Assembly: GCA_022841445.1 (NCBI GenBank)
Contig: JALHRM010000005.1
Span: 39,121-74,515 of the forward strand
Reading direction: 5' to 3'
Origin: Candidatus Saccharimonadota bacterium
GTDB lineage: Bacteria; Patescibacteriota; Saccharimonadia; Saccharimonadales; UBA10212
DNA: 35,395 bases
Part shown: in pieces, positions 7,557 through 13,700 of the stretch
How positions within the stretch are numbered: the stretch's first letter is position 1
How the letters are laid out: the number at the start of each line of letters is the position of its first letter
Program-made: the position numbers and the translations under genes
Notes under the pieces: generated by a model
Database searches by the model: none
Told to the model about the DNA's origin: nothing
Seen by the model: only the letters and a program-made list of their open reading frames with translations

Positions 7557-8336
7557 TTATTTTTCAGGTTTAGTTGGTGTTGGTTTTGTAGTGGTGACGA
7601 GCAAAGTGCTGACAAATGCCTGGACACCGCCGGCGATAAAACCAAATATTTTCTTGAATACACCAAAACTCGGGCCGAAGAACTTTTTGAGCACCGGGCT
7701 GCGGTCATAAACGAAAGTAAATAACATAACTACTAAAATAAGCAGGAATTTTTGCCACTCGACAATATGTATATGGGCAAAATCTTCGACCAGCATGATC
7801 GTACCTATCAACCCAACAATGACGTAGGCGGTAGATGCCAGACTTGGTATAAAGTCAATAAGTCTGAGCATTTTTGGCGCTAAGAAAATCATTCCCGCAA
7901 TACCGATTAGTACTCCAGTTACAACGTAGACAAAGTTATCTGATAAACCAACAGCTGTAATGACATTATCAATGCCAAACACTAGGTCGGCGAGGGCGAT
8001 TTGGACGATGACTGCTTTGAAGGTTTTAGCTTTCTTTTTCTTGCCATTATTGTCATGTTCATCCAAGCCTAAGTGCGCCATGGCGAGGTATATAAGGTAG
8101 AGTGCTCCGATTGCTCGGATCCATACATTCTGGATGATAATGGTTGCGCCCAGCAAAGCAAGCACACGGAAGACAGCCCCGAAAATAATACCAATTCGAA
8201 TGGCTTTTGGTTGGAGTTCTTTGGGTAAATTACGAGCTAACGATGCGTTAACTAGAGCATTGTCGACGCTGAGCAATAGCTCAATAATAACCAAGCTGGC
8301 GATGACAGATAAGAATGATGATAGTTGAAATTCCAT
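7557..8336 (-). CDS. TerC-family integral membrane protein
   Basis: This 259-residue protein shows the two TerC signatures, ELLLSVDNALV in the first membrane segment (about residues 19-29) and LADLVFGIDNVI in a later one. The acidic residues in these segments are thought to handle divalent metal ions. Seven or so hydrophobic segments are present, with a Lys-rich loop (GKKKKAKTF) between them and a Thr/Pro/Lys-rich tail. Family members have been linked to manganese export and tellurium resistance; here metal export is an inference. It is a single gene on the minus strand between the ABC operon and the tRNA-Gly locus. Confidence 0.88.
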   Translation of the reverse strand: MEFQLSSFLSVIASLVIIELLLSVDNALVNASLARNLPKELQPKAIRIGIIFGAVFRVLALLGATIIIQNVWIRAIGALYLIYLAMAHLGLDEHDNNGKKKKAKTFKAVIVQIALADLVFGIDNVITAVGLSDNFVYVVTGVLIGIAGMIFLAPKMLRLIDFIPSLASTAYVIVGLIGTIMLVEDFAHIHIVEWQKFLLILVVMLFTFVYDRSPVLKKFFGPSFGVFKKIFGFIAGGVQAFVSTLLVTTTKPTPTKPEK

Positions 8337-8380
8337 GGACGCGCTTTAGTATCGCTCAAGGGTCAGGCATTTGCAAGCTG

Positions 8381-8409
8381 TTGAGTGGCAGTTAATGCTC
8401 TGTTATAAT
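8381..8409 (+). promoter_or_regulatory. Promoter in front of the interrupted tRNA-Gly copy
   Basis: TTGAGT (8381-8386), a 17-nt spacer and TATAAT (8404-8409) form a strong promoter. It ends 18 nt before the first tRNA-Gly-like sequence at 8428, so the interrupted tRNA copy should be transcribed. Confidence 0.7.
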
Positions 8410-8427
8410 CGGGCGGTCAATTAGTAT

Positions 8428-8453
8428 GCGGGTGTAGCTCAATTGTTAGAGTG
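8428..8453 (+). pseudogene. 5' part of a second, interrupted tRNA-Gly
   Basis: These 26 nt match positions 1-26 of the intact tRNA-Gly at 8609 except in the D-loop (AATTG against AGCTG) and one base of the D-stem, where the change keeps a G-U pair. The match stops exactly where the anticodon stem should begin. The next 86 nt (8454-8539) are an unrelated hairpin-rich insert, after which an anticodon arm follows. Confidence 0.7.
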
Positions 8454-8539
8454 AAAAATGCCAGTGGCATTTTGCAAGAGAACTTTTCAGATTTGTAGCT
8501 GGCTACAAGTATTAAAATTCTGGGGTCGCGGAACGTGAC
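8454..8539 (+). other. 86-nt hairpin-rich insert inside the interrupted tRNA-Gly
   Basis: The insert lies between tRNA positions 26 and 27. It contains the GCCAGTGGC palindrome, a TTGTAGC-TG-GCTACAA hairpin (near 8493-8508) and a GGTCGCG-GAA-CGTGACC hairpin whose last C (8540) is also the first base of the anticodon stem. There is no ORF of note. It is too short for a group I or II intron, and I see none of their core motifs. Its counterpart in the tRNA-Gln locus is 89 nt. Confidence 0.6.
8455..8473 (+). repeat. GCCAGTGGC palindrome, copy 1
   Basis: AAAATGCCA-G-TGGCATTTT is a perfect 9-bp inverted repeat around one G, placed immediately after the tRNA-Gly 5' part and followed by GCAAG. Copies with the same core but different, still complementary, arms occur at 8749-8773 and 35147-35163. 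Confidence 0.8.
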
Positions 8540-8561
8540 CTTTCTTGCCAGGCCAAGGAAG
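8540..8561 (+). pseudogene. Anticodon arm of the interrupted tRNA-Gly, with an enlarged loop
   Basis: CTTTC (8540-8544) pairs with GGAAG (8557-8561), as in the intact gene (CTTCC/GGAAG), with the one change giving a T-G pair. The loop is TTGCCAGGCCAA, the normal TTGCCAA enlarged by five bases next to the GCC anticodon. It follows the 86-nt insert flush at the expected tRNA position. Confidence 0.5.
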
Positions 8562-8566
8562 TGCAC

Positions 8567-8595
8567 TTTGCAGAGTGCTAAATCCTCGGTACAAT
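8567..8595 (+). promoter_or_regulatory. Promoter-like sequence of the intact tRNA-Gly
   Basis: TTTGCA (8567-8572), a 17-nt spacer and TACAAT (8590-8595) end 13 nt before the mature tRNA 5' end. The -35 is weak and the -10 is good. It lies inside the segment that separates the pieces of the outer tRNA copy. Confidence 0.55.
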
Positions 8596-8608
8596 ATTGA
8601 CGTCACAA

Positions 8609-8684
8609 GCGGGTGTAGCTCAGCTGTTAGAGCGCTTCCTTGCCAAGGAAGAGGCCAGGGGTTAGAGTCCCCTCACCCGCACCA
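8609..8684 (+). tRNA. tRNA-Gly (anticodon GCC)
   Basis: The acceptor is GCGGGTG/CACCCGC with discriminator A and CCA encoded at 8682-8684. The anticodon stem CTTCC/GGAAG encloses TTGCCAA, and the T-arm is AGGGG-TTAGAGT-CCCCT. The T-loop has TTA in place of the usual TTC, an unusual base at position 56. All stems are intact, so this is the functional copy at the locus. It is flanked on both sides by fragments of another tRNA-Gly. Confidence 0.93.
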
Positions 8685-8692
8685 CGGAAAGT

Positions 8693-8717
8693 GCCCCACG
8701 TTTTGTGGGGCGTTTTT
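8693..8717 (+). terminator. Rho-independent terminator of tRNA-Gly
   Basis: GCCCCAC-GTTTT-GTGGGGC gives a perfect 7-bp GC-rich stem followed by GTTTTT, eight nt after the encoded CCA. Confidence 0.9.
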
Positions 8718-8748
8718 CGTGTATGGGCTAGGGCTCTAACCCGGCGGG

Positions 8749-8773
8749 CATTAACAGCCAGTGGCTGTTAATG
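8749..8773 (+). repeat. GCCAGTGGC palindrome, copy 2
   Basis: A perfect inverted repeat with 12-bp arms surrounds a central G at 8761. The core is GCCAGTGGC; the outer arms (CATTAACA and TGTTAATG) differ from the other two copies yet remain complementary. The preceding GGGCTCTAACCC resembles the inverted T-arm of tRNA-Gly, and the 3' tRNA-Gly fragment lies about 50 nt downstream. A small GAAGC-TTTA-GTTTC hairpin follows the palindrome. Confidence 0.8.
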
Positions 8774-8825
8774 TTTTCTATGCTTGGCCGAGCGAGAAGC
8801 TTTAGTTTCGAGTGAGCATGACAAG

Positions 8826-8845
8826 GAGTCCCCTCACCCACACCA
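8826..8845 (+). pseudogene. 3' end of the interrupted tRNA-Gly (T-loop to CCA)
   Basis: The 20 nt GAGTCCCCTCACCCACACCA equal the last part of the intact tRNA-Gly with one change (CACCCAC for CACCCGC). Its CACCCAC pairs with six of seven acceptor bases of the 5' part at 8428-8434. The 5' part, anticodon arm and 3' end are therefore collinear pieces of one tRNA interrupted twice. Confidence 0.65.
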
Positions 8846-8858
8846 AAAGGTCAATTCG

Positions 8859-8878
8859 GACGCCTTGGCGTCTTTTTT
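8859..8878 (+). terminator. Terminator after the 3' tRNA-Gly fragment
   Basis: GACGCC-TT-GGCGTC is a 6-bp hairpin followed directly by TTTTTT. It would end the outer transcript that starts at the 8381-8409 promoter. Confidence 0.85.
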
Positions 8879-8956
8879 ACTGCTGATAATATGTTGATGA
8901 GCACTGAATGTTAGAATTTGATTGAGGACTAAGCATAATATAGAGGAATAGGTAAA

Positions 8957-9337
8957 ATGGCTAAATATGTTGATGGCTTTGTGTTGGTAGTACCAAAAGG
9001 CAAAGAAGCAGAATACCAAAAAATGGCCGAAGAGGGGCGAGATTCCTGGATGAAGCATGGTGCGCTTCAATACTTTGAGTGCCGTGGCGATGACCTGAAA
9101 CAAAATGAAATGGGTGACCAAAAATCACGGGCTTATAAAGAAATGGCCGGCGCCGGTGATGATGAAAACGTCTGGTTTTCTTTTATAGTTTTTGAATCCA
9201 AGGAACACCGCGATGAAGTAAATAAAAAAGTTATGGCTGAGATGGATGAATCATACAGCGATCAGACTGACTTTGAAATGCCAAACGACATGACAAAGAT
9301 GGCATATGGAGGATTCGAAGTCGCCGTTGAGGGCTAA
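8957..9337 (+). CDS. DUF1428 family protein (YbaA-like)
   Basis: This 126-residue protein matches the DUF1428 pattern: MAKYVDGFVLVVPKGKEAEY at the start, WMKHGALQYFECRGDDL in the middle, and the ENVWFSFIVFESKEHRDEVN segment. The fold in relatives is a ferredoxin-like (dimeric alpha/beta barrel) domain, and the function is unknown. A GAGGA site precedes the ATG. It is followed by a DUF1801 gene with its own promoter-like -10. Confidence 0.85.
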   Translation: MAKYVDGFVLVVPKGKEAEYQKMAEEGRDSWMKHGALQYFECRGDDLKQNEMGDQKSRAYKEMAGAGDDENVWFSFIVFESKEHRDEVNKKVMAEMDESYSDQTDFEMPNDMTKMAYGGFEVAVEG

Positions 9338-9370
9338 ATAAAACTACCTATATTTTGCTAATATACGTGT

Positions 9371-9784
9371 ATGGCAGAGATTAAGACAAAAGTTACCGAC
9401 GCCAGTGTCGAAGATTTTATAAATGGTGTCAAGAATGAAACTCGTCGTAAGGATGGTTTTGAGCTGCTCAAAATGTACAAGCGAGTAACCGGCCTTGCTC
9501 CCAAGATGTGGGGGCCGAGCATGATCGGCTTCGGTATTTATCACTACAAATCAGAACGTAGCTCGCAGGAAGGTGATTGGCCGCTGGCCGCCTTTTCACC
9601 TCGCAAACAAAACCTGACCCTATATGTTTACCCAAATAATTTCCCGGAACTGCTAAAAGACTTGGGTAAGCACAAAACCAGCAAGGGTTGCTTGTACATC
9701 AACAAGCTAGATGACATCGACACTAAAATATTGGAGAAGCTAATCACTGCAAGCTTTAAGTGGTCGAAAAAAGAATTTGCGTAA
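9371..9784 (+). CDS. DUF1801 family protein
   Basis: This 137-residue protein has DUF1801 features: DGFELLKMYKRVTGLAPKMWG near residue 31, GFGIYHYKSERS, then DWPLAAFSPRKQNLTLYVYP, and a C-terminal CLYINKLDDIDTKILEKLI. Relatives are small cytoplasmic proteins of unknown role with a YdhG-like fold. There is no ribosome site; TAATAT at 9359-9364 ends six nt before the ATG, so the mRNA is probably leaderless. Confidence 0.85.
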   Translation: MAEIKTKVTDASVEDFINGVKNETRRKDGFELLKMYKRVTGLAPKMWGPSMIGFGIYHYKSERSSQEGDWPLAAFSPRKQNLTLYVYPNNFPELLKDLGKHKTSKGCLYINKLDDIDTKILEKLITASFKWSKKEFA

Positions 9785-9805
9785 ATACTTGATATACTTA
9801 AGAAG

Positions 9806-10018
9806 ATGCAGAAAATAGCCACAAGAGTATTCATTTACGCCTCCGCGATTTTCGGCATCCTAGGTATTCTAGTAGTTCTCACGTCTTCGGAGAAGGATAT
9901 TGATAACTCTGACTTTAATAAGTTATTGATGAAACTGCTCATAATAACTGTTTTCATCATCCTGCCCTCGTTCGCGCTTAGTGTTGCCGGTAAGTACCTA
10001 AACGGCAATCAGAAATAG
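9806..10018 (+). CDS. Small two-segment membrane protein
   Basis: The 70-residue product has two hydrophobic helices (about residues 8-27 and 44-63) joined by an acidic loop (SSEKDIDNSDFNK). No family is recognised. TATACT at 9793-9798 ends seven nt before the ATG and there is no real Shine-Dalgarno site, which suggests a leaderless transcript. It faces the minus-strand L,D-transpeptidase gene; a loose AAATCG-GTACA-CGATTT hairpin lies between them. Confidence 0.6.
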   Translation: MQKIATRVFIYASAIFGILGILVVLTSSEKDIDNSDFNKLLMKLLIITVFIILPSFALSVAGKYLNGNQK

Positions 10019-10082
10019 AAAAAGGTTACTGCGATCCTTGTTGCCGAAATCGGTACACGATTTGCCGGAAATAAGGCGGCAA

Positions 10083-10895
10083 TTAGTAGACGACGACCCT
10101 GGTTCCTTCAGGGACTTTATTAAATAATGCGCGCGCACCTTTAAAAGAACTGACATTGACGCAACCATGGCTGCCTTCGCCCGGATTTACGACTGGGTCG
10201 GCTGCAAAATCTGGGCTAAAGTGCACGGCTTCATCACCGTTATAGAAAATAGCAAAGGGCATCCAGGCGCCGTTGTACAGGCTGGAGCGATGATCAATAC
10301 TCTTCGACTGCACACTAAATACACCCTCGTCTGTACGGAAGCGCGGTGCGCGGGTGTCACCAAATCGTGATGCAAGGCGCATGGTAGTGCGGCCATTTAC
10401 AATTAATCTGGTAAGGTTTTCTTCCTTTGAAATACATATGGATTTACCAACCTCCGTGCAAGCTGTTGGAATACCGCGGAAGTCTTGACCATTATTAAGT
10501 GCACGCCAGGTTAGTCTCCCGACATTTCGTGTCGGCAGAGTCCCGTCAGTACCACGCAAACCAAGTTGTATTTGAAAACTGGCTACTTCGCCAGCAGTGC
10601 CAGGCCCGAACACTCCATCGACTCCACTCGGCGCAAGGCGCCCTAGCCGAACAAGACCGCGCTGCATAACTCGCACACACGAACCCTTGTCACCCGGATA
10701 TAAAATTGGACGGCTTTCGGGTGGAGTGGCTTCACTGCATTTGCGCACGGCAGCAGTGGCATCAGTGGGACTAAGTATTCCACCTTGATCCGGTACTCCA
10801 AAGGCTGCAATTACGCACGTGCCCGCAATGGCTGCTCGTCTTACGGCCGGTTTTCGTACTAAAATTCCTTGGGGCGGGAGGTGGTTTGGAAACAT
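10083..10895 (-). CDS. L,D-transpeptidase (YkuD) with peptidoglycan-binding domain
   Basis: This 270-residue protein would form 3-3 cross-links in peptidoglycan or attach proteins to it. After an N-terminal hydrophobic stretch (about residues 20-34, AAIAGTCVIAAFGV) comes a PG_binding_1-like repeat (LYPGDKGSCVRVMQRGLVRLG, DGVFGPGTAGEVASFQ), then a YkuD domain. That domain ends with the active-site motif GEGSHGCVNVS (His and Cys) near the C-terminus. I start at the ATG at 10895, not the ATG at 10901, because the -10 TATAAT (10907-10902) ends six nt before 10895 and directly abuts 10901. Several Cys residues are present in the exported part, which is unusual and may mean disulfides. Confidence 0.88.
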   Translation of the reverse strand: MFPNHLPPQGILVRKPAVRRAAIAGTCVIAAFGVPDQGGILSPTDATAAVRKCSEATPPESRPILYPGDKGSCVRVMQRGLVRLGRLAPSGVDGVFGPGTAGEVASFQIQLGLRGTDGTLPTRNVGRLTWRALNNGQDFRGIPTACTEVGKSICISKEENLTRLIVNGRTTMRLASRFGDTRAPRFRTDEGVFSVQSKSIDHRSSLYNGAWMPFAIFYNGDEAVHFSPDFAADPVVNPGEGSHGCVNVSSFKGARALFNKVPEGTRVVVY

Positions 10896-10999
10896 AAACA
10901 TATTATAACATGTAAATAGTTGTTTACTAGCATGCTGATTTCATTGCCGCATGAGACTTACGTAAAAAACTTCGCTATAATCAAATAGTTATAAAATCC

Positions 11000-11073
11000 G
11001 GCGCGTTGGCCGAGGAGTTAGGCAGCGGTCTGCAAAACCGTTCACACGAGTGCGACTCTCGTACGCGCCTCCA
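11000..11073 (+). tRNA. tRNA-Cys (anticodon GCA)
   Basis: The acceptor is GGCGCGT/ACGCGCC with discriminator T, as expected for tRNA-Cys, and CCA is encoded at 11071-11073. The anticodon stem GCGGT/ACCGT encloses CTGCAAA. The T-loop reads TGCGACT in place of the usual TTCGA. It lies nine nt before tRNA-Leu(TAA), probably on one transcript. Confidence 0.93.
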
Positions 11074-11081
11074 TTATTACC

Positions 11082-11167
11082 GGGCGAGTGGCGGAATTGG
11101 TATACGCGGTGGACTTAAAATCCGCTGACCAAAAGTCTTGAGGGTTCGAGTCCCTCCTCGCCCACCA
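11082..11167 (+). tRNA. tRNA-Leu (anticodon TAA)
   Basis: This is a class II tRNA. The acceptor is GGGCGAG/CTCGCCC, the D-arm is TGGCGGAATTGGTATACGC, the anticodon stem GCGGA/TCCGC encloses CTTAAAA, and there is a long variable arm and T-arm AGGGTTCGAGTCCCT. The discriminator is A and CCA is encoded. No intron is present, although this is the tRNA that carries a group I intron in cyanobacteria. Confidence 0.95.
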
Positions 11168-11210
11168 GCTGTGCTATAATTAAAGGACAATTTAAGGAGT
11201 TAAAAACCAA

Positions 11211-11783
11211 ATGACAATGTGGATAATCATCGGTGTTGCCGTTCTTCTGGTAATCATCGCGGTCGTTATTTATAACGGTCTCGTGGCGCTGCGTAACCGA
11301 GTTGAAGAAGCCTGGAGCGACATTACTGTACAGCTGAAACGACGCTATGACCTTATACCTAACTTAGTGAGTACCGTACAGGGCTATGCCAAGCACGAGC
11401 GTGAAACTTTCCTGAACGTAACAGAAGCGAGGGCAAACGCTTTGAACGCTCAGGGTGTCGCCGAAACCGCCAAAGCCGAAAACATGTTCGAGCAAGCCCT
11501 TAAAAGTATTTTTGCCGTCGCGGAAGCATATCCTGATCTAAAAGCCAGCCAGAACTTCCAAGATTTGCAAGCTGAACTCGTTGACACAGAAGATAAGATT
11601 CAGGCTTCTCGACGCTTTTATAACGGCCAGGTCCGAGACCTGAACACTCGTATTCAGACCTTTCCTCCGAGCATTATTGCGAGCATGTTTGGCTTTAAAG
11701 AACGAGAATTCTTTGAGCTCGATGACGCACAGTTCGCTACTGTGTCTGAGCCAGTCAAAGTCGACTTTGACGGCAAAAAATAA
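11211..11783 (+). CDS. lemA: LemA family protein
   Basis: This 190-residue protein has one N-terminal membrane helix (about residues 3-22, MWIIIGVAVLLVIIAVVIY) and the family signature NGLVALRNRVEEAWSDITVQ then LKRRYDLIPNLVSTVQGYAKHE. The body is helical, with SIFAVAEAYPDLKASQNFQDLQAEL. LemA proteins are anchored with the helical bundle outside or at the membrane and are often paired with HtpX-type proteases, as here. A TGC-TATAAT extended -10 (11172-11180) and an AAGGAG site precede it. Confidence 0.95.
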   Translation: MTMWIIIGVAVLLVIIAVVIYNGLVALRNRVEEAWSDITVQLKRRYDLIPNLVSTVQGYAKHERETFLNVTEARANALNAQGVAETAKAENMFEQALKSIFAVAEAYPDLKASQNFQDLQAELVDTEDKIQASRRFYNGQVRDLNTRIQTFPPSIIASMFGFKEREFFELDDAQFATVSEPVKVDFDGKK

Positions 11784-11824
11784 ATTCGTTTCTAAATGGT
11801 AGTTAATTACGAGTAACACACCTG

Positions 11825-12712
11825 ATGTATCAAGAAATAGCCAGAAATAAATATAAAACCATTGTTTTGTTGATGGGATTTATCATCCTGCTGGCGGTTG
11901 TAGGGTGGGCAGTGAGCCAATTGACTGGTCAGCGCAGCATGTTCTTTTTCATCGGAATCGGTTCGCTAGTCTACGCGTTGATCAGCTATTTCGCAGGCGC
12001 AAAAATGGCATTGAAAATTAATGGCGCCAAGGAAATATCCAAGAAAGATAACCCCAGGTTGTGGCGTATTGTTGAAAACCTATCCATAAGCGAAGGTATG
12101 CCTATGCCGAAAGTTTTTATAATGAATGATCCGGCTCCTAATGCTTTTGCCACCGGCCGTAATCCACAACATTCAGCGGTCGCAGCTACCACTGGATTAC
12201 TTGATATGATGACTGACAGCGAGCTTGAAGGGGTTATGGCTCACGAACTTGGTCATATTAAGAATTACGATATTAGGGTAAGCACAATAGCCTTTGCACT
12301 GGTAGGTATTATATCGATGGTTGCTGACATGTTTTGGCATATGATGTTCTGGGGTGGTGGTGACGGTGATGACAGTGCGCCGCACCCGATTTTTTACATT
12401 GTTGCGATAGCCTTAATTGTTCTCGCACCAATTGCAGCTACCATGTTGCAACTTGCGATTAGCCGCAAGCGTGAATATTTGGCTGATGCGACAGGTGCGC
12501 TCACAACTCGTTACCCAGAAGGCTTGGCAAGTGCACTTGAAAAAATCGGTCAGTACGGTAGCACTATGAGAAAGCCCAACTCTTCTACTGCTCACATGTT
12601 TTTTGCCAATCCGCTGAAAAGTAAAAGCATGATGAGCTTGTTTAGTACGCATCCTCCGGTTGAACAGCGCATTGCACGACTCCGAGCCATGGATGCAGAA
12701 CATGGCAAGTAA
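11825..12712 (+). CDS. htpX: HtpX-like M48 zinc metalloprotease
   Basis: This is a membrane-embedded zinc protease of family M48B, 295 residues. Two membrane helices lie before residue 60. The catalytic HELGH is at 140-144, the third zinc ligand Glu is at about 217 in REYLADA, and further hydrophobic segments lie at 153-172 and 190-208. A Gly/Asp-rich loop (GGGDGDD) sits between the latter two. HtpX degrades damaged membrane proteins. It lies 41 nt after lemA, a conserved pairing, and there is no obvious ribosome site, so its translation may depend on lemA. Confidence 0.95.
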   Translation: MYQEIARNKYKTIVLLMGFIILLAVVGWAVSQLTGQRSMFFFIGIGSLVYALISYFAGAKMALKINGAKEISKKDNPRLWRIVENLSISEGMPMPKVFIMNDPAPNAFATGRNPQHSAVAATTGLLDMMTDSELEGVMAHELGHIKNYDIRVSTIAFALVGIISMVADMFWHMMFWGGGDGDDSAPHPIFYIVAIALIVLAPIAATMLQLAISRKREYLADATGALTTRYPEGLASALEKIGQYGSTMRKPNSSTAHMFFANPLKSKSMMSLFSTHPPVEQRIARLRAMDAEHGK

Positions 12713-12746
12713 ATAGTAATGACAGATCTATGTTGGATGTAGCGAC

Positions 12747-13700
12747 ATGGTAAATAAAACACAAACACAGAACGCAAAAAAAGTAGAGCCAGCTGCCAGA
12801 GACTCATCAAATCGTACGCGAAAACTTAATAAAAAAGATACTAAGAAGCAGGCAAAGCGAACGGTTGCAAATAAACCAAAACTTGCTAGCGGACTTATGC
12901 TGATTAAAGGCTGTTTGCAGTTTTGTTCTAAGAATGCGAGGCTGCTTGTACTCATCAATCTTGTTTATATAATCCTTCATGTTTTATTGGTCCGCGGTCT
13001 ATCCAGCCCCATAGATGTAACGGATTTGCGTGACACAATTGAAGAAGCGGCCGATAACCCTTCAAAGACAGCAACTACCTTGAGTGTATTCAGTGTGTTA
13101 GTATCGCGGGGTACTAGCGGTAGCGACGTATTGCTTCAGTTAATTCTTTTTATTCTTATTAGCTTAGTGATGATCTGGACGCTGCGACAGCTATTTGGCA
13201 ATAAAATAGTGACGCTCAAGCAGGCATATTACAATTCGACATCGCAACTTGTACCATTTTTGCTCACAGCAGGGTGGGTATTCTTGCACCTAATTCCGCT
13301 TGCGATTGGGACAGTACTGTTGCAATACGCTACATATGGCGGTAGCGTACCCGGCCTTGAACTACTCATTATAATTGTCGCTTTTTTTGTGCTGGCAGGC
13401 TGGTCACTTTATTTGGTAAGTGCTTCGCTGTTTGCGCTGTATATCGTAACGCTCCCTGATATGACTCCGTTAGCTGCTTTACGATCAGCAAAACGGCTGG
13501 TGCGATACCGACGCATAAAGATCTTGCTTCGGCTGGCGGTGCTGCCAGTATTTTTACTGGTAGTATATGCAGCTGTGCTGTTGCCATCGATACTGTACCT
13601 TCCCGCATTGGCAGAACCGCTTTCATATGTATTGTCTATTGCCAGTGCAGCGTTTACTCATATTTATATATACCACCTATACCGTGAGCTACTTAAGTGA
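12747..13700 (+). CDS. Membrane protein of unknown function with a Lys-rich N-terminus
   Basis: The 317-residue protein begins with about 45 charged residues (KKVEPAARDSSNRTRKLNKK and more) and continues with about six hydrophobic segments. One follows at residues 65-83, others near 135-150, 165-190, 205-230, 270-285 and 290-305. The pattern resembles polytopic proteins often annotated as DUF975 or glycerophosphoryl-diester membrane-domain-like, but I cannot assign a family. Its 3' end overlaps the GTG start of ligA by four bases, so the two are translationally coupled. Confidence 0.7.
   Translation: MVNKTQTQNAKKVEPAARDSSNRTRKLNKKDTKKQAKRTVANKPKLASGLMLIKGCLQFCSKNARLLVLINLVYIILHVLLVRGLSSPIDVTDLRDTIEEAADNPSKTATTLSVFSVLVSRGTSGSDVLLQLILFILISLVMIWTLRQLFGNKIVTLKQAYYNSTSQLVPFLLTAGWVFLHLIPLAIGTVLLQYATYGGSVPGLELLIIIVAFFVLAGWSLYLVSASLFALYIVTLPDMTPLAALRSAKRLVRYRRIKILLRLAVLPVFLLVVYAAVLLPSILYLPALAEPLSYVLSIASAAFTHIYIYHLYRELLK

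Noticed and set aside
8454-8539. Group I or group II intron in the tRNA copies
   Set aside because: The inserts are only 86 and 89 nt, no P7/P3-like core or domain V pattern is visible, and they occupy different tRNA positions. The U/G junction at tRNA-Gln alone is not enough.
8545-8739. Open frame across the tRNA-Gly gene
   Set aside because: It runs through the intact tRNA and its terminator, has no ribosome site, and its peptide is simply a translated tRNA.
8428-8845. Integron attC site or CRISPR-like repeats
   Set aside because: The palindromes lack the RYYYAAC/GTTRRRY boxes of attC, are not regularly spaced, and no integrase or cas gene is present.
10167-10370. Plus-strand open frames inside the L,D-transpeptidase gene
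   Set aside because: They lie antisense to a well-supported gene with an intact SHGCVNVS motif, and lack ribosome sites.
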